From: Mycobacterium sp. UM_WGJ
GTDB taxonomy: Bacteria > Actinomycetota > Actinomycetes > Mycobacteriales > Mycobacteriaceae
NCBI RefSeq assembly: GCF_000455125.1
Contig: NZ_AUWR01000065.1
Coordinates: forward strand, 1 to 51,943
Direction: 5' to 3'
DNA: 51,943 nucleotides
Within the stretch, counting starts at the first letter, position 1. Every line of letters starts with the position of its first letter. Shown here piece by piece: positions 10,403 through 25,094 of the stretch. The notes beneath the pieces are model-generated. The model made no database searches, was not told where the DNA came from, and was given only the letters and a program-made list of their open reading frames with translations. A program made the position numbers and the translations under genes.

Positions 10403-10429
10403 CCCCAGCCGGTCTAAGCCGGGCTGGGG
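10403..10429. terminator. Hairpin terminator between convergent operons
   Basis: CCCCAGCCGG (10403-10412) pairs with CCGGGCTGGGG (10419-10429), with one bulged C and a 6-base loop (TCTAAG). It lies between the ends of the pentose-phosphate operon and secG and could serve both strands. There is no T-tract, as is usual in mycobacteria. The rest of 10200-10435 holds no gene I can support. Confidence 0.7.
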
Positions 10430-10435
10430 GGCAGA

Positions 10436-10669
10436 TCACGCGTACTTGATGAGCAGGCCGACCGCGATGATGCAGGTCAGCCAGATCGCGATGACGAAGT
10501 AGGTCAGCCGGTCCAGGTTCTTCTCGACCACGGTCGAGCCGGACAGGCTGGACTGCACACCGCCACCGAACAGAGTCGACAGGCCGCCACCCTTGGCGCG
10601 GTGCAGCAGCACCAGCAGAATCACCAGCAGGCTGGTGATCACCAAGAGAATCTGCAGCGTCAAGATCAT
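10436..10669 (-). CDS. secG: Preprotein translocase subunit SecG
   Basis: A 77-residue inner-membrane protein with two transmembrane helices (about 3-20 and 55-74) joined by the conserved loop HRAKGGGLSTLFGGGVQSSL. It assists SecYE-SecA in protein export. The length is normal for actinobacterial SecG. It is the last gene of the gap-pgk-tpiA-secG cluster, 43 bases after tpiA, a common actinobacterial arrangement. Confidence 0.96.
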   Translation of the reverse strand: MILTLQILLVITSLLVILLVLLHRAKGGGLSTLFGGGVQSSLSGSTVVEKNLDRLTYFVIAIWLTCIIAVGLLIKYA

Positions 10670-10712
10670 GGGAGTTACCCTACCGTTCGCCTTGGTGCGT
10701 CAAGGCTCTGGG

Positions 10713-11498
10713 TCAAGGGAGCGGCCCGCCGGCAGCCAGCGCCGCCAGCATCGCGAACTGCTCACCGTCCAGCGACGCCCCGCCGACCAGGCCGCCGTCC
10801 ACGTCCGGCTGGCCGATGAGTTCTCCGACGTTCTTGGCGTTGACCGACCCGCCGTAGAGCACCCGGACGGTGTCGGCGATCTTGGGCGAGGCGAGCTTGC
10901 CCAGCTCGCCGCGCACGGCCGCACACACCTCCTGCGCATCCGCCGCACCGGCCACCCGGCCGGTTCCGATGGCCCACACCGGCTCGTAGGCGATGACGCT
11001 GGCACCGATCTGCTCGGCGCTCAGGCCGGCCAGCGAGCCACGCAACTGCTCCAGGCAGTGCTCGACGTGGCTGCCGGCCTCCCGGATCTCCAGGTGCTCG
11101 CCGATGCAGATGATCGGGGTGAGGCCGTGCTTGAGGGCGGCGGCGGCCTTCGCGGCGACCAGCGCGTCGTCCTCACCGTGGTAGCTGCGCCGCTCGGAGT
11201 GCCCGACGACGACGAAGGTGCAGCCCAGCTTGGCCAGGAACGCCCCGCTGATCTCGCCGGTGTAGGCGCCCGCGTCGTGCTGCGAGACGTCCTGGGCGCC
11301 GAAGGTCAGCCGGAGCTTGTCGCCGTCGACCAGGGTCTGCACGCTGCGCAGATCGGTGAACGGCGGCAGCACCGTGACATCGACCTTGTCGAAGTACTTG
11401 TCCGGCAGCGCGAAAGCCACCTTCTGCACCAGTGCGATGGCCTCGAAGTGGTTGAGGTTCATCTTCCAGTTGCCGGCGATCAGCGGCTTACGACTCAT
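10713..11498 (-). CDS. tpiA: Triosephosphate isomerase
   Basis: It interconverts dihydroxyacetone phosphate and glyceraldehyde-3-phosphate in glycolysis and gluconeogenesis. The protein has 261 residues. The catalytic residues are visible: Lys12 in GNWKMN, His100 in VVGHSERR, and Glu172 in [11 protein letters not shown]. The phosphate loop is [10 protein letters not shown]. The ATG overlaps the pgk stop (TAATG), so translation is coupled. Confidence 0.97.
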   Translation of the reverse strand: MSRKPLIAGNWKMNLNHFEAIALVQKVAFALPDKYFDKVDVTVLPPFTDLRSVQTLVDGDKLRLTFGAQDVSQHDAGAYTGEISGAFLAKLGCTFVVVGHSERRSYHGEDDALVAAKAAAALKHGLTPIICIGEHLEIREAGSHVEHCLEQLRGSLAGLSAEQIGASVIAYEPVWAIGTGRVAGAADAQEVCAAVRGELGKLASPKIADTVRVLYGGSVNAKNVGELIGQPDVDGGLVGGASLDGEQFAMLAALAAGGPLP

Positions 11499-12730
11499 TA
11501 CGAACCTCCGGTTTCCAGAACTTGCAAGCCTGGCAGTGGTTTGCCCTCAAGGTATTCCAGGGACGCTCCGCCGCCGGTGGAGATGTGCGAGAAACCGTCC
11601 TCCGGCAGACCCAGCGCCCGTACCGCCGCGGCGGAGTCGCCGCCACCCACAACACTGAACGCACCCTTGGCGGTGGCGGCTGCGATCGCCTCGGCCACTC
11701 CCCTGGTGCCGGCCTCGAACGCCGGGAACTCGAACACGCCCATCGGCCCGTTCCAGAAGATGGTCTTGGCGTTGCCCAGCAGTGCGGCGAACCGCTCCAC
11801 CGAACCCGGGCCGACATCCAGGCCCATCTTTCCGTCCGGAATGGCGTCCGCGGCGACGACCTCGCCGGTGGCGGCGGCGTCGAACTTGTCGGCGACGACG
11901 ATGTCCACCGGCAGCCGCAGCACATCGGCGTAGTCATCGAGCAGTTGCCGGCAGGTGTCCACCATGTCGGCCTCCAGCAGCGACGTCCCGACCGCAAGGC
12001 CTTGGGCGGCCAGGAAGGTGAAGCACATCCCGCCGCCGATCACGATGGAATCGGCCTTGGTCGCCAGCGACTTGATCACGCCCAGCTTGTCGGAAACCTT
12101 CGAACCGCCCAGCACTACGGCGTAGGGCCGCTCGGTGGACTCGGTCAGCTGCTGCAGCACCTGGATCTCCGCGGCGACCAGCGTCCCGGCGTACGACGGG
12201 AGCAGCGTGGCGATGTCGTAGACCGAGGCCTGCTTGCGGTGCACCACACCGAATCCGTCGGAGACGAACGCCCCCGGCGAACCATCCGGCGCGGCCACCA
12301 GCTCAGCCAGCGCCCGGGCCAGCGCCAGTCGCTCGCCGTCGTCCTTGCTGGTCTCCCGCGCGTCGAAGCGGATGTTCTCCAGCAGCAGCACGTCACCGTC
12401 GGTCAGGCCCTCGGCGCGGGCCAACGCGTCGGTGCCGACCACGTCACCGGCCAACTGGACGTGGCGGCCCAACTGCTCGCCGAGCGCGGCCGCGACCGGC
12501 GCCAGCGACAGTTTGGGGTCCGGACCGCCCTTGGGCCGGCCCAGGTGGGCGGTCACCACGACCTTGGCGCCGGCGTCGACCAGCGCGCGCAGTGTGGGCA
12601 CCGACGCGGTGATCCGGCCCAGGTCGGTGATCTTTCCATCGTCGAGCGGGACGTTCAGGTCGGAGCGCACCAGCACGCCCCGCCCCGCCACACCCTCGGC
12701 GATCAGGTCTTCGACTGACTTGACGGCCAC
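11498..12730 (-). CDS. pgk: Phosphoglycerate kinase
   Basis: It transfers phosphate from 1,3-bisphosphoglycerate to ADP. The protein has 410 residues with the N-terminal signature [14 protein letters not shown], the hinge-region motif [15 protein letters not shown], and the nucleotide-binding C-terminal stretch [11 protein letters not shown]. The start is a GTG at 12730, 7 bases after the gap stop. It is the middle gene of the gap-pgk-tpiA operon. Confidence 0.97.
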   Translation of the reverse strand: MAVKSVEDLIAEGVAGRGVLVRSDLNVPLDDGKITDLGRITASVPTLRALVDAGAKVVVTAHLGRPKGGPDPKLSLAPVAAALGEQLGRHVQLAGDVVGTDALARAEGLTDGDVLLLENIRFDARETSKDDGERLALARALAELVAAPDGSPGAFVSDGFGVVHRKQASVYDIATLLPSYAGTLVAAEIQVLQQLTESTERPYAVVLGGSKVSDKLGVIKSLATKADSIVIGGGMCFTFLAAQGLAVGTSLLEADMVDTCRQLLDDYADVLRLPVDIVVADKFDAAATGEVVAADAIPDGKMGLDVGPGSVERFAALLGNAKTIFWNGPMGVFEFPAFEAGTRGVAEAIAAATAKGAFSVVGGGDSAAAVRALGLPEDGFSHISTGGGASLEYLEGKPLPGLQVLETGGS

Positions 12731-12737
12731 GATCGCG

Positions 12738-15559
<2,822 letters not shown>

Positions 15560-15621
15560 ACTGTCCTCACTCCCTGCCGTGTGCCCGTTCTGTTATAGCG
15601 GCAAGTGCAGGCGTGCGACGG

Positions 15622-16989
15622 TCATTCGGGCGGGTCGGAATCACCGCGCAGGAGTTCTTCTCCGGTGGTGGGCGTTGTCACCTGTGGTGGGGTGGTGCCG
15701 TCGGTCCAGCCGAGGCGTCCGGTGGTGGTGATGATGGTGTGTTGGCGGCCGTCGGTGGTGTCGGTGTGGTCGCAGCCGCAGGCGAAGAACAGCTCGTCGG
15801 CGTTGGTGCGTCCGCCGCGTGCCCAGGGCTGGGAGTGGTGCACTTCGCAGTGGTAGCCGGGCTCTAGGCAGTTCGGTCGGGTGCAGCCGCGGTCACGGGC
15901 GTAGCAGATCAACCGCTGATCAGCGGTCGCGACGCGTTTTTGCCGGCCGAGGTAGAGCGGGCGTGTGGTGTGGTCGTCGAAGACGGCCAGGTAGTGGATC
16001 GCCTGGGCGGCCATGGTGATCAGGTCGCGCATGGGCAGCCGGGATCCACCGCCGGTCAAGGCTGGTGGTGGCATGGTCAGCGAGGGGTCGCAAGCGGCGT
16101 GGGCGGCTTGGTTGAGTTCGGCCAGGGTGGTGGTGACGATGACGGTGACGGGGTGGCCGCGGTGGGTGCCGAGTTTGCCGGAGGCGATGGCGGTGGACAT
16201 CGCGAGTTTGAACGCGTCGTGGCAGCGCTGCCCGGGGCTGCGGTCATCGCGTTCCCCAGGTCCGTCGGGCACATGCCGTCCGGGGCGCACGGCGGCGGCA
16301 ACGGCTTCGAAGTAGGCGCGGGTTTGGGGGTCGAGGAGCCCGGTGAGTTTGGACATGCCGTCGAGACCTTGGCGACCAAGGGTCAGGCTGCGCCGTCGCG
16401 CCCGGTCGCGGTCACTGAACAGCCCATCGGGGTTGAGGTGATCGGCGATGCGCTGCCCGATCTTGGTGACCACCCCGGCATCGACTCGGGTGGCATGCGA
16501 GACCAACGCCGTTTCGGCATCGGCGACGTCGGCAGGTGGCACCGAGGTGGGCAGCACGTCGACGGCCTGGCAGACCGCGCGGATGTGGTCCTCCCCGACC
16601 GCACCCGACTGCACCGCGGTGGCCAGGGCTGGTAGTTCAGGAGGCAGAACCGCCCCGGTCAGGGAGCGGCGGGGCCGGATGCGGGCGGCCACACGGCAGC
16701 GGCGGGTGATCTCGCGTGGGGTGATCCGCAGCCGTTCCCATAGGGCGGCCCGTGCTGCGGCGATCGAACCGCAACCATCGGGCGGGTCGGCGAGTTCGCC
16801 GAAGATCCGGTACATCAACCCGCGATTCACCCGGTCCTGGGTTTCCAGCCGCTCGGCGATGTCGACCCGAAAGTCGTTGCCCACCAGATCCGTCGAGGTC
16901 GCCCGCAACACGTCCTGGGCGGCATCAATGGCATCCAGAGCAGCACAGACCTGCTCCCGCGCCGCCACCACGCCCAGTGCTGTTGCCAT
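15622..16989 (-). CDS. 13E12 repeat family protein: DUF222 domain with C-terminal HNH motif
   Basis: A 455-residue protein with an N-terminal DUF222 domain (about 20-330) and a C-terminal HNH nuclease motif. The HNH motif includes CTRPNCLEPGYHCEVHHSQP and the zinc-type cysteines of FFACGCDHTD. This is the REP13E12 type found in several copies in mycobacteria. The frame is intact with an ATG start, so it may encode an active nuclease, though no activity is known. In M. tuberculosis, REP13E12 copies serve as integration sites for the phiRv1 prophage (established). No prophage or direct repeat is visible here. The gene is flanked by unrelated core genes, consistent with a past insertion. Confidence 0.92.
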   Translation of the reverse strand: MATALGVVAAREQVCAALDAIDAAQDVLRATSTDLVGNDFRVDIAERLETQDRVNRGLMYRIFGELADPPDGCGSIAAARAALWERLRITPREITRRCRVAARIRPRRSLTGAVLPPELPALATAVQSGAVGEDHIRAVCQAVDVLPTSVPPADVADAETALVSHATRVDAGVVTKIGQRIADHLNPDGLFSDRDRARRRSLTLGRQGLDGMSKLTGLLDPQTRAYFEAVAAAVRPGRHVPDGPGERDDRSPGQRCHDAFKLAMSTAIASGKLGTHRGHPVTVIVTTTLAELNQAAHAACDPSLTMPPPALTGGGSRLPMRDLITMAAQAIHYLAVFDDHTTRPLYLGRQKRVATADQRLICYARDRGCTRPNCLEPGYHCEVHHSQPWARGGRTNADELFFACGCDHTDTTDGRQHTIITTTGRLGWTDGTTPPQVTTPTTGEELLRGDSDPPE

Positions 16990-17087
16990 ACCCCGACGCT
17001 AAAAACCACCCCCGACACCGACCCCCAACCGGAGGTCGCCGGCACCCCGGGCTGTGGATCAACCCCCAACTGGGGATAAGCACACCG

Positions 17088-18071
17088 CTAGGCGTCTTCG
17101 AGCAGCTCCGGGGTGACCGCAGACTCGGTGTCGGGAATGCCGTCCTGCTTGGCCTTGCGGTCGGCCATCGACAACAGCCGCCGGATGCGTCCTGCCACCG
17201 CGTCTTTGGTCATCGGCGGGTCAGCCAGCCGGCCCAGTTCCTCCAGGGAGGCCTGCCGGTGCTCGACCCGCAGTTTGCCGGCCGAAGCCAGATGATCAGG
17301 CACGGTGTCGCCGAGGATCGCCAGTGCGCGTTCCACCCGCGCCGCCGCCGCCACGGCCGCCCGCGCGGAGCGGCGCAGGTTGGCGTCATCGAAGTTGGCC
17401 AGCCGGTTGGCCGTTGCCCGTACCTCGCGGCGGATCCGGCGCTCCTCCCAGACCAGCCGGGTGTCTTGGGCACCCATGCGGGTCAGCAGCGCCCCGATCG
17501 CCTCGCCGTCGCGCACCACCACCCGGTCCGCTCCACGCACCTCGCGGGCCTTGGCGCTGACCCCGAGCCGGCGCGCCGCGCCGACCAGCGCCAGGGCGGC
17601 CTCCGGGCCCGGGCAGCCGACCTCCAGAGCCGATGAGCGTCCCGGCTCGGTGAGGGAACCGTGCGCCAAAAACGCTCCCCGCCAAGCAGCTTCGGCGTCA
17701 GCGACACTGCCACCGACGACCTGGGCCGGCAGGCCCCGCACCGGGCGCCCGCGCAGATCCAACAGCCCAGTCTGACGAGCCAGAGCTTCCCCGTCCTTCG
17801 TCACGCGCAGCACGTAGCGGGTGCTCTTGCGCATCCCGCTGGCGGTCAGCACGTGCACGATCGCGTTATAGCCGTACAGGTCGAAGATGTCCTTGCGCAG
17901 CCGCCGCGCGATGACCCCCAGGTCCACCTCGGCTTCGACTACGACCCGACCGGCCACGATGTGCAGTCCGCCGGCGAAGCGCAGCAGCGCCGCGACCTCG
18001 GCGCGGCGAGCACTCACCGAACTGACCACGAGACGGCTCAGCTCGTCCTTGACTTCGGCCGTCATCGCCAC
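17088..18071 (-). CDS. whiA: WhiA, sporulation/cell-division transcription regulator homologue
   Basis: A DNA-binding protein of 327 residues, with an N-terminal LAGLIDADG-homing-endonuclease-like fold and a C-terminal helix-turn-helix ([21 protein letters not shown]). In Streptomyces, WhiA controls sporulation septation; in mycobacteria the role is less clear. The GTG at 18071 has GGAGGTGA about 7 bases upstream, so I prefer it over the ATG at 18065. It overlaps the yvcK stop by 10 bases. It lies last in the conserved uvrC-rapZ-yvcK-whiA group. Confidence 0.96.
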   Translation of the reverse strand: MAMTAEVKDELSRLVVSSVSARRAEVAALLRFAGGLHIVAGRVVVEAEVDLGVIARRLRKDIFDLYGYNAIVHVLTASGMRKSTRYVLRVTKDGEALARQTGLLDLRGRPVRGLPAQVVGGSVADAEAAWRGAFLAHGSLTEPGRSSALEVGCPGPEAALALVGAARRLGVSAKAREVRGADRVVVRDGEAIGALLTRMGAQDTRLVWEERRIRREVRATANRLANFDDANLRRSARAAVAAAARVERALAILGDTVPDHLASAGKLRVEHRQASLEELGRLADPPMTKDAVAGRIRRLLSMADRKAKQDGIPDTESAVTPELLEDA

Positions 18072-19141
18072 GACTTGTCACCTCCCGGCCCGAGCCCGCT
18101 CGGTCCACTCACGCCGGATTGCCGGCCCCCGCCCTCGGCATGCGTCGCGACCGGTGTCGGAGCGATCAACGTCGATGCGTCGATGTTCCGAACCCCGTCC
18201 AGCGCCGCCGCCAACTTTCCTGGGTCATGTAAAGGTGTACCAGGTCGAGCCACGTCCACGAACCGAACCTCGGCAGCGAACAATGTGGCGGCACGCCGCA
18301 GTTGTTCGCGCTCGCGTTCACTGGGCACTCGGCCTGCGTCGATGATGATGTGGTCCACCGTGAAATCGGGTGCGTGTTGCGCCAGTACGTGCAGGTGTCG
18401 CTCCACGGAGAATCCCGCGGTCTCCCCCGGCTCGGCCACCAGGTTGAGCACCAGAGCACGACGGGCGGTGGTCTTCTGCAGCGCCCAGGCCAGACCCGGT
18501 ACGAGCAGGTGTGGGATCACACTGGTGAACCACGAGCCCGGGCCGAGCACCACCAGATCCGCGGACATGATGGCGTCCACCGCTTGGCGGGTAGCCGGCG
18601 GATTGCCCGGCAACAGCCGTACCCGGCGTACCTTTCCCGGGGTGGTCGCGATGGCCACCTGCCCCCGGATCACCCGGAACAGTCGCGGGTCGGCCTCCAA
18701 TCCGGACACATCGGCTTCGATCTGCAGCGCGATCGGGCACATCGGCAGCACCCGCCCCTTGACCCCCAGCATCCGGCCGAGCTCGTCGAGTGCGGCGACC
18801 GGGTCGGCCAGCACTTCGTTGAGGCCGGCCAGCAGCAGGTTGCCGATCGGATGCCCGGCAAGGGCGCCGCTGCCACCGAAGCGGTGCTGCAAGATGGTCG
18901 CCCACAGCTGGCCGGTCGGGGTATCGGAGGCCAGCGCCGCCAGTGCCATCCGCAGGTCCCCGGGTGGTATCACGTCGAGCTCGCCGCGCAACCGACCCGA
19001 GGAGCCACCGTCGTCGGCAACGGTCACCACCGCGGTGACGTGTGGGGTCAGCCGGCGGGCAGCCGACAGCGTCGCGTACAGGCCGTGCCCACCACCGAGC
19101 GCGACGATGCTCGGATTGCCTTGCGCGGGCTCAACACTCAT
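18062..19141 (-). CDS. yvcK: YvcK/CuvA family UDP-sugar-binding protein
   Basis: A protein of 359 residues from the CofD/YvcK family. YvcK-type proteins bind UDP-N-acetylglucosamine and affect cell-wall synthesis and growth on gluconeogenic carbon sources; the mycobacterial member has been called CuvA. The glycine-rich loop [12 protein letters not shown] (14-25) and [10 protein letters not shown] (43-52) form the nucleotide-sugar site. [11 protein letters not shown] and [16 protein letters not shown] are also typical. It lies between rapZ and whiA, overlapping whiA, as in most actinobacteria. Confidence 0.95.
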   Translation of the reverse strand: MSVEPAQGNPSIVALGGGHGLYATLSAARRLTPHVTAVVTVADDGGSSGRLRGELDVIPPGDLRMALAALASDTPTGQLWATILQHRFGGSGALAGHPIGNLLLAGLNEVLADPVAALDELGRMLGVKGRVLPMCPIALQIEADVSGLEADPRLFRVIRGQVAIATTPGKVRRVRLLPGNPPATRQAVDAIMSADLVVLGPGSWFTSVIPHLLVPGLAWALQKTTARRALVLNLVAEPGETAGFSVERHLHVLAQHAPDFTVDHIIIDAGRVPSEREREQLRRAATLFAAEVRFVDVARPGTPLHDPGKLAAALDGVRNIDASTLIAPTPVATHAEGGGRQSGVSGPSGLGPGGDKSWR

Positions 19142-19190
19142 TGGCGCCGCTTCTCCTCATCGCTTCGCACTGCACTGCCGCCGGCGCAAC

Positions 19191-20126
19191 TCATTCGCGA
19201 CCCAGATCCCGGTGCAGCACTCGAACCGACAGTTGGTCGTTGTCGTCTTGGGCATCCAACAGGCGCGCCAACGCCTCGGCGATAGCCACGCTGCGGTGCT
19301 TGCCGCCGGTGCACCCGATGGCCAGCGTCATGTACCGCTTTCCCTCTCGCCGATAGCCGCTGACCACCAGGGCCAGAAGCCGGTGGTAGCCGGCCAGGAA
19401 TTCGTCCGCGCCCGGTTGGCTCAGCACGTAGTCGCGTACCGCCGGGTGCTGCCCGGTGTGCGGGCGTAGTTCGTCGATCCAGTGCGGGTTGGGCAGAAAG
19501 CGCACGTCCATGACCATGTCGGCGTCCATCGGCAGGCCGTACTTGAAGCCGAAAGACTCGACCGTGATCGACGTGGGGGCCAGTACGGCGTCACCACCGA
19601 ACATCCCCTCGATGCTCTCCCGCAGTTCGCGCACGCTGAGCACTGAGGTGTCGATGACGAGGTCGGCCACCGCGCGCACCGGCGCCAGCATGATCCGTTC
19701 AGCCGTGATGCCCTCGGTGAGGGTCTGCTGGCCCTGCAGGGGGTGACTGCGGCGGTTGTGCTCGTAGCGCCGGATCAGTACGTCGTCGCTGGCCTCCATG
19801 AACAGCACGCGCGGGTTGATGCCGCGGGTGGCCAGTTCGGTGCGCACCGAGTCCAGGTCGCCGGTGAAGCCGGCCGAGCGGACGTCCATCACGACTGCCA
19901 GCCGGGTGATCCGGGATCCCGCCGCCAGCCCCAGGTCCACCATGCGGGTGATCAGGTCTGGTGGCAGGTTGTCGGCGACGTACCAGCCCAGGTCCTCCAA
20001 GACCTTCGCCGCGGTGCCGCGCCCCGCGCCGGACAGTCCGGTCACCAGCACCACGTCGATACCGGCGCCGTCTGACGGGCCGGCGACATCGCGTTCCCGT
20101 ACGCCCTTCGGTGATTCCGTGGTCAT
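19191..20126 (-). CDS. rapZ: RapZ family nucleotide-binding protein
   Basis: A 311-residue P-loop protein. The N-terminal domain carries Walker A at 30-37 (GLSGAGRG). The C-terminal domain contains [15 protein letters not shown], the RapZ phosphate/metabolite-binding motif. In E. coli, RapZ senses glucosamine-6-phosphate and directs RNase E to the sRNA GlmZ. In mycobacteria its partners are not known, but linkage to yvcK points to cell-wall sugar control. It overlaps the uvrC stop by ATGA and ends 49 bases before yvcK. Confidence 0.95.
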   Translation of the reverse strand: MTTESPKGVRERDVAGPSDGAGIDVVLVTGLSGAGRGTAAKVLEDLGWYVADNLPPDLITRMVDLGLAAGSRITRLAVVMDVRSAGFTGDLDSVRTELATRGINPRVLFMEASDDVLIRRYEHNRRSHPLQGQQTLTEGITAERIMLAPVRAVADLVIDTSVLSVRELRESIEGMFGGDAVLAPTSITVESFGFKYGLPMDADMVMDVRFLPNPHWIDELRPHTGQHPAVRDYVLSQPGADEFLAGYHRLLALVVSGYRREGKRYMTLAIGCTGGKHRSVAIAEALARLLDAQDDNDQLSVRVLHRDLGRE

Positions 20127-22081
20127 CCCGACATCCGTTGCTGTTCAGCGGCGCCCGCCGCGCCGTCGGCTCCCAGCGCCTCGAGGACGGCCGCGGCCGT
20201 CGCCGCGCCGATCCCCGGGATCGAAGTGAGCTCTTCGACGGTAGCCCCTTTCAGTCGCGCCACCGAACCGAAATGGGAGATCAGCACCTTGCGCCGATGC
20301 TCACCCAGCCCGGGCACCGCGTCCAGCACCGACTCCGTCATCCGCTTGGACCGCTTGCTCCGGTGGTAGGTGATGGCGAACCGGTGCGCCTCATCCCGAA
20401 TTCGCTGCAAGAGGTAGAGCCCTTCGCTCTGCCGGGGCAGGATGATCGGGTCCGGCTCAGAGGGCACCCACACCTCCTCCAGTCGTTTGGCCAGGCCGAT
20501 GGTCGCGACGTCAGTGATGCCGAGCTCGGCCAGCACCGCGGCCGCAGCGTTGACCTGCGGTGCACCGCCGTCCACCACGTAGAGATTGGGCGGATAGGCG
20601 AACTTACGTGATTTCCCTTCGGGGGCAAGCACTTCGGCATCCAAGTGCCGGCGGAACCGACGACGCGTCACTTCGGCGATCGAAGCCACATCGTCCGAGC
20701 GCCCCTCGCCGGCGGCTTCCCGAATCGCGAAATGGCGGTAGTCCGACTTGCGGGGCAGTCCGTCCTCGAACACCACCAGCGACCCGACGACATCGGTGCC
20801 CTGCACGTGACTGATGTCGACACACTCGATGCGCAGCGGAGCGTCGGACAGACCCAGAGACTCCTGAATATTCTGCAGCGCAGCCGATCTGGCCGTGAAA
20901 TCCCCGGCCCGCTTCATCTTGTGTTGCTGCAGCGCATCTTTGGCATTGCGCTCTACCGTCTCGGCCAGCGCCCGCTTGTCGCCGCGCAGCGGCACCCGCA
21001 GCGAGACCCGCGAACCCCGCAGCTCAGAGAGCCAGCTGGTCAGCTCATCGGCGTTGGCCGGCAGACAGGGCACCAGCACCTCACGCGGCACCGGGTTGGT
21101 CGGCTCGTCGGCGGCGCCTTCCAATTCGGCCTGGTCACCGTAGAACTGGGTGACAAACTGCTCGACCAGCTGTCCCAAGGAGCTGTCGGCGTCGCCGGGG
21201 TCACCGGGCTTCTCGACGATCCAGCCGCGCTGCCCGCGCACCCGCCCGCCGCGCACGTGGAACACCTGAACCGCCGCTTCCAGATCGTCCTCGGCAAACG
21301 CCACCACGTCGGCATCGGTCCCGTCGCCGAGCACCACGGCCTGCTTCTCCAGGGCGCGTTTCAGGGCGGCGACGTCGTCGCGCAAACGCGCGGCGCGTTC
21401 GAAGTCGAGCTCATCGGAGGCGGCCAGCATCTGCTGCTCGAGGCTGCGGACCAGCCGGTCGGTCTTACCGGCCAGGAAGTCGCAGAAGTCCTCCACGATC
21501 CGCCGGTGTTCTTCGGTGCTGACCCGACCGACGCATGGTGCGGAGCACTTGCCGATATAGCCGAGCAGACAAGGCCGGCCGATCTGCTGGTGGCGCTTGA
21601 ACACACCCGCCGAGCAGGTGCGGGCCGGAAAGACCCGCAGCAGCAGATCCAGGGTCTCGCGAATCGCCCAGGCGTGTGAGTAGGGCCCGAAGTAGCGCAC
21701 GCCCTTACGGCGCGGCCCGCGGTAGACCATCAGCCGCGGGTACTCTTCGCCTCTGGTGACCGCCAAAACCGGGTAGGTCTTGTCGTCGCGGTAGCGGACG
21801 TTGAACCGCGGGTCGAACTCCTTGATCCAGTTGTATTCCAGCTGGAGAGCCTCGACCTCGGTGTTGACCACCGTCCACTCCACCTTGGCGGCGGTGGTCA
21901 CCATCTGGCGGGTTCGCGGGTGCAGGCCGGCGATGTCGGCGAAGTACGACGTCAGTCGTGACCGCAGGCTTTTCGCCTTGCCCACGTAGATGACCCTGCC
22001 GTGCGGGTCGACGAACCGGTAGACGCCGGGCGCGACGGGAATGGACCCGGGCGCCGGACGATAGGTCGCGGGGTCTGGCAC
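20123..22081 (-). CDS. uvrC: Excinuclease ABC subunit C
   Basis: The nuclease of nucleotide-excision repair, cutting on both sides of a lesion after UvrA/UvrB recognition. The protein has 652 residues: a GIY-YIG domain (about 14-92, with GVYRF and [13 protein letters not shown]), a UVR motif near 208-242, an RNase H-like domain ([25 protein letters not shown]), and C-terminal helix-hairpin-helix repeats ([28 protein letters not shown]). The start is a GTG at 22081. It overlaps rapZ by 4 bases, making it first in the uvrC-rapZ-yvcK-whiA operon. Confidence 0.97.
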   Translation of the reverse strand: MPDPATYRPAPGSIPVAPGVYRFVDPHGRVIYVGKAKSLRSRLTSYFADIAGLHPRTRQMVTTAAKVEWTVVNTEVEALQLEYNWIKEFDPRFNVRYRDDKTYPVLAVTRGEEYPRLMVYRGPRRKGVRYFGPYSHAWAIRETLDLLLRVFPARTCSAGVFKRHQQIGRPCLLGYIGKCSAPCVGRVSTEEHRRIVEDFCDFLAGKTDRLVRSLEQQMLAASDELDFERAARLRDDVAALKRALEKQAVVLGDGTDADVVAFAEDDLEAAVQVFHVRGGRVRGQRGWIVEKPGDPGDADSSLGQLVEQFVTQFYGDQAELEGAADEPTNPVPREVLVPCLPANADELTSWLSELRGSRVSLRVPLRGDKRALAETVERNAKDALQQHKMKRAGDFTARSAALQNIQESLGLSDAPLRIECVDISHVQGTDVVGSLVVFEDGLPRKSDYRHFAIREAAGEGRSDDVASIAEVTRRRFRRHLDAEVLAPEGKSRKFAYPPNLYVVDGGAPQVNAAAAVLAELGITDVATIGLAKRLEEVWVPSEPDPIILPRQSEGLYLLQRIRDEAHRFAITYHRSKRSKRMTESVLDAVPGLGEHRRKVLISHFGSVARLKGATVEELTSIPGIGAATAAAVLEALGADGAAGAAEQQRMSG

Positions 22082-22091
22082 GGTAACCAGG

Positions 22092-23050
<959 letters not shown>

Positions 23051-24328
23051 TTACATCGCCCCGCCGAATTCGTCCGGCAACTGCGCGGAGTCGTCGTAGT
23101 CCTCCAAGCCGGTCAGTTCATGGCCCATCCGGTCACGCTTGGTCAGCAGGTAGCGGATGTTCTCCGAGTTGGCCCGCACCGGCAGCGGCACCCGCTCGAT
23201 GATGTGCAGGCCGTAACCGTCCAGCCCGACGCGCTTGGCCGGGTTGTTGGTGAGCAGCCGCATCGAGCGAACACCGAGGTCCGAGAGGATCTGGGCCCCG
23301 ATCCCGTAGTCGCGGGCGTCGGCTGGCAAGCCCAGTTTGAGGTTGGCGTCGACAGTGTCGTCGCCGGCGTCCTGCAGCTGGTAGGCCTGCAGTTTGTGCA
23401 GCAGCCCGATGCCGCGGCCCTCGTGGCCACGCATGTAGAGCACCACGCCGCGGCCCTCCTGGGCGACCATCGCCAGTGCCGCGTCCAGCTGCGGACCACA
23501 GTCACAGCGCCGGGAGCCGAAAACATCGCCGGTCAGGCACTCCGAGTGCACGCGAACCAGCACGTCGTCGCCGTCGTTGTTCGGCCCGGCGATCTCGCCG
23601 CGGACCAGCGCGACATGCTCGACGTCCTCGTAGACGCTGGTGTAGCCGACCGCGCGGAACTCGCCGTGCCGGGTCGGGATGCGGGCCTCGGCGACCCGTT
23701 CGATGTGCTTTTCGTGCTTGCGCCGCCACTCGATCATGTCGGCGATGGAGATCAGGGCCAGCCCATGCTCGTCGGCAAAGACTCGCAGCTCCTCGGTCTG
23801 GGCCATCGCGCCCTCGTCCTTTTGGCTGACGATCTCGCAGATCGCGCCGGCGGGTTGCAGGCCGGCCATCCGGGCCAGGTCGACCGCGGCCTCGGTGTGG
23901 CCCGGCCGGCGCAGCACTCCGCCGTCCTTGGCGCGCAGCGGCACCACGTGGCCGGGGCGGGTGAAGTCGTCGGCGACACTGCCCGGCTCTGCCAGCAGAC
24001 GCATCGTGGTGGCCCGGTCAGATGCCGAAATCCCCGTTCCAACATTGTTTTTGGCGTCGACGGTGACGGTGTAGGCGGTGCCGTGCTTGTCCTGGTTCAC
24101 CGCATACATCGGCAGCAGGCCCAGCCGGTCGCAGATGGCGCCGTCCAGGGGCACACACAGGTAGCCGGAGGTGTAGCGGACCATGAACGCCACCAGCTCG
24201 GGGGTGGCCTTCTCAGCGGCGAAGATCAGGTCGCCTTCATTCTCGCGGTCTTCGTCGTCGATGACGACGACGGCCTTGCCGGCCGCGATGTCGGCAACCG
24301 CCCGCTCGACGGTGTCCAACTTCGTCAT
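23051..24328 (-). CDS. ribBA: Bifunctional DHBP synthase / GTP cyclohydrolase II
   Basis: This fused enzyme supplies both precursors of riboflavin. The N-terminal domain (about 1-205) makes 3,4-dihydroxy-2-butanone-4-phosphate from ribulose-5-phosphate, with the acidic motif [11 protein letters not shown]. The C-terminal domain opens GTP, with zinc ligands in [15 protein letters not shown] and the active-site stretch [17 protein letters not shown] place the start at ATG 24328, preceded by AAGGTGG, giving 425 residues, the usual mycobacterial length. An upstream in-frame extension has no homology. It lies 96 bases after ribE and abuts ribH. Confidence 0.97.
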   Translation of the reverse strand: MTKLDTVERAVADIAAGKAVVVIDDEDRENEGDLIFAAEKATPELVAFMVRYTSGYLCVPLDGAICDRLGLLPMYAVNQDKHGTAYTVTVDAKNNVGTGISASDRATTMRLLAEPGSVADDFTRPGHVVPLRAKDGGVLRRPGHTEAAVDLARMAGLQPAGAICEIVSQKDEGAMAQTEELRVFADEHGLALISIADMIEWRRKHEKHIERVAEARIPTRHGEFRAVGYTSVYEDVEHVALVRGEIAGPNNDGDDVLVRVHSECLTGDVFGSRRCDCGPQLDAALAMVAQEGRGVVLYMRGHEGRGIGLLHKLQAYQLQDAGDDTVDANLKLGLPADARDYGIGAQILSDLGVRSMRLLTNNPAKRVGLDGYGLHIIERVPLPVRANSENIRYLLTKRDRMGHELTGLEDYDDSAQLPDEFGGAM

Positions 24329-24424
24329 CTGTGCCACCTTGGTTTCGCCGTCGGAAAGCGCCCCGTCGGCGCAACCCGCCCATCCAGTATGAACCACCCC
24401 GGACCCACGGTTTGCCCCGCGGAG

Positions 24425-25033
24425 TCATTCCGTGGGCTTTGTCACCAACCGCTCGACATACTTGGCGATCACGTCCACCTCGAGATTGACCACCGCGCCG
24501 ACCGGCGCCCGGCCCAGGGTGGTCAGTTCCAAGGTGGTCGGAATCAGCGAGACTTCAAAGAAGTCATCGGGGTCGGCGCCCAGTCCGGACACCGTCAGCG
24601 AGGTTCCGTCCACGGTGATCGAGCCCTTCTCCACCACGTAGCGCGCCAGCGACGCCGGCAGCTCGATCCGCACCACTTCCCAGTGCTGCCCCGGGGTGCG
24701 GGACAGCACCCGCCCGGTGCCGTCGACGTGGCCCTGCACGATGTGGCCGCCCAGTCTGCTGTTCAGAGCGGCCGCACGTTCCAGGTTCACCGGGCTTCCT
24801 ACCTGCAACGATCCCAGGCTGGACCGCTCCAGCGTCTCAAGCATCACGTCGGCGCTGAAGCGGCCGCCGGGCTCGACATCGACAACGGTCAGGCACACAC
24901 CGTTGACGGCGATCGAGTCGCCGTGGCGGGCGTCGGAGGTGACCGTGGGGCCCTGGATGACCAGGCGCGCAGCGTCGGCGAGGTCCTCGCGGCCGACCAG
25001 CTCGCCCAGCTCCTCGACGATTCCGGTGAACAT
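24425..25033 (-). CDS. ribE: Riboflavin synthase, alpha chain
   Basis: It dismutates two lumazine molecules to riboflavin, the last step of the pathway. The 202-residue protein has the expected two-fold repeat of lumazine-binding domains: MFTGIVEELG at the start with DSIAVNGVCLTVVDV in the first half, and GSITVDGTSLTVSGL in the second. A GTG (25036) directly precedes the ATG (25033), and either could be the start. It is the first of ribE-ribBA-ribH-PH protein, and its promoter must lie in the 60-base gap shared with the divergent lprG. The M. tuberculosis gene is often called ribC. Confidence 0.96.
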   Translation of the reverse strand: MFTGIVEELGELVGREDLADAARLVIQGPTVTSDARHGDSIAVNGVCLTVVDVEPGGRFSADVMLETLERSSLGSLQVGSPVNLERAAALNSRLGGHIVQGHVDGTGRVLSRTPGQHWEVVRIELPASLARYVVEKGSITVDGTSLTVSGLGADPDDFFEVSLIPTTLELTTLGRAPVGAVVNLEVDVIAKYVERLVTKPTE

Positions 25034-25081
25034 CACACCAGGCTATGTCTACGCTGCCCTACCTCGACCAGGCGGCCTCTA

Positions 25082-25087
25082 TACGAT
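25082..25087 (+). promoter_or_regulatory. Putative -10 element for leaderless lprG transcript
   Basis: TACGAT (TANNNT type) ends 7 bases before the ATG at 25095, which fits a transcript beginning at or next to the start codon. It also argues for the MRRLLIAL start over the ATG at 25086, which overlaps this hexamer. No -35 element is obvious. Confidence 0.4.
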
Positions 25088-25094
25088 GTCCCCC

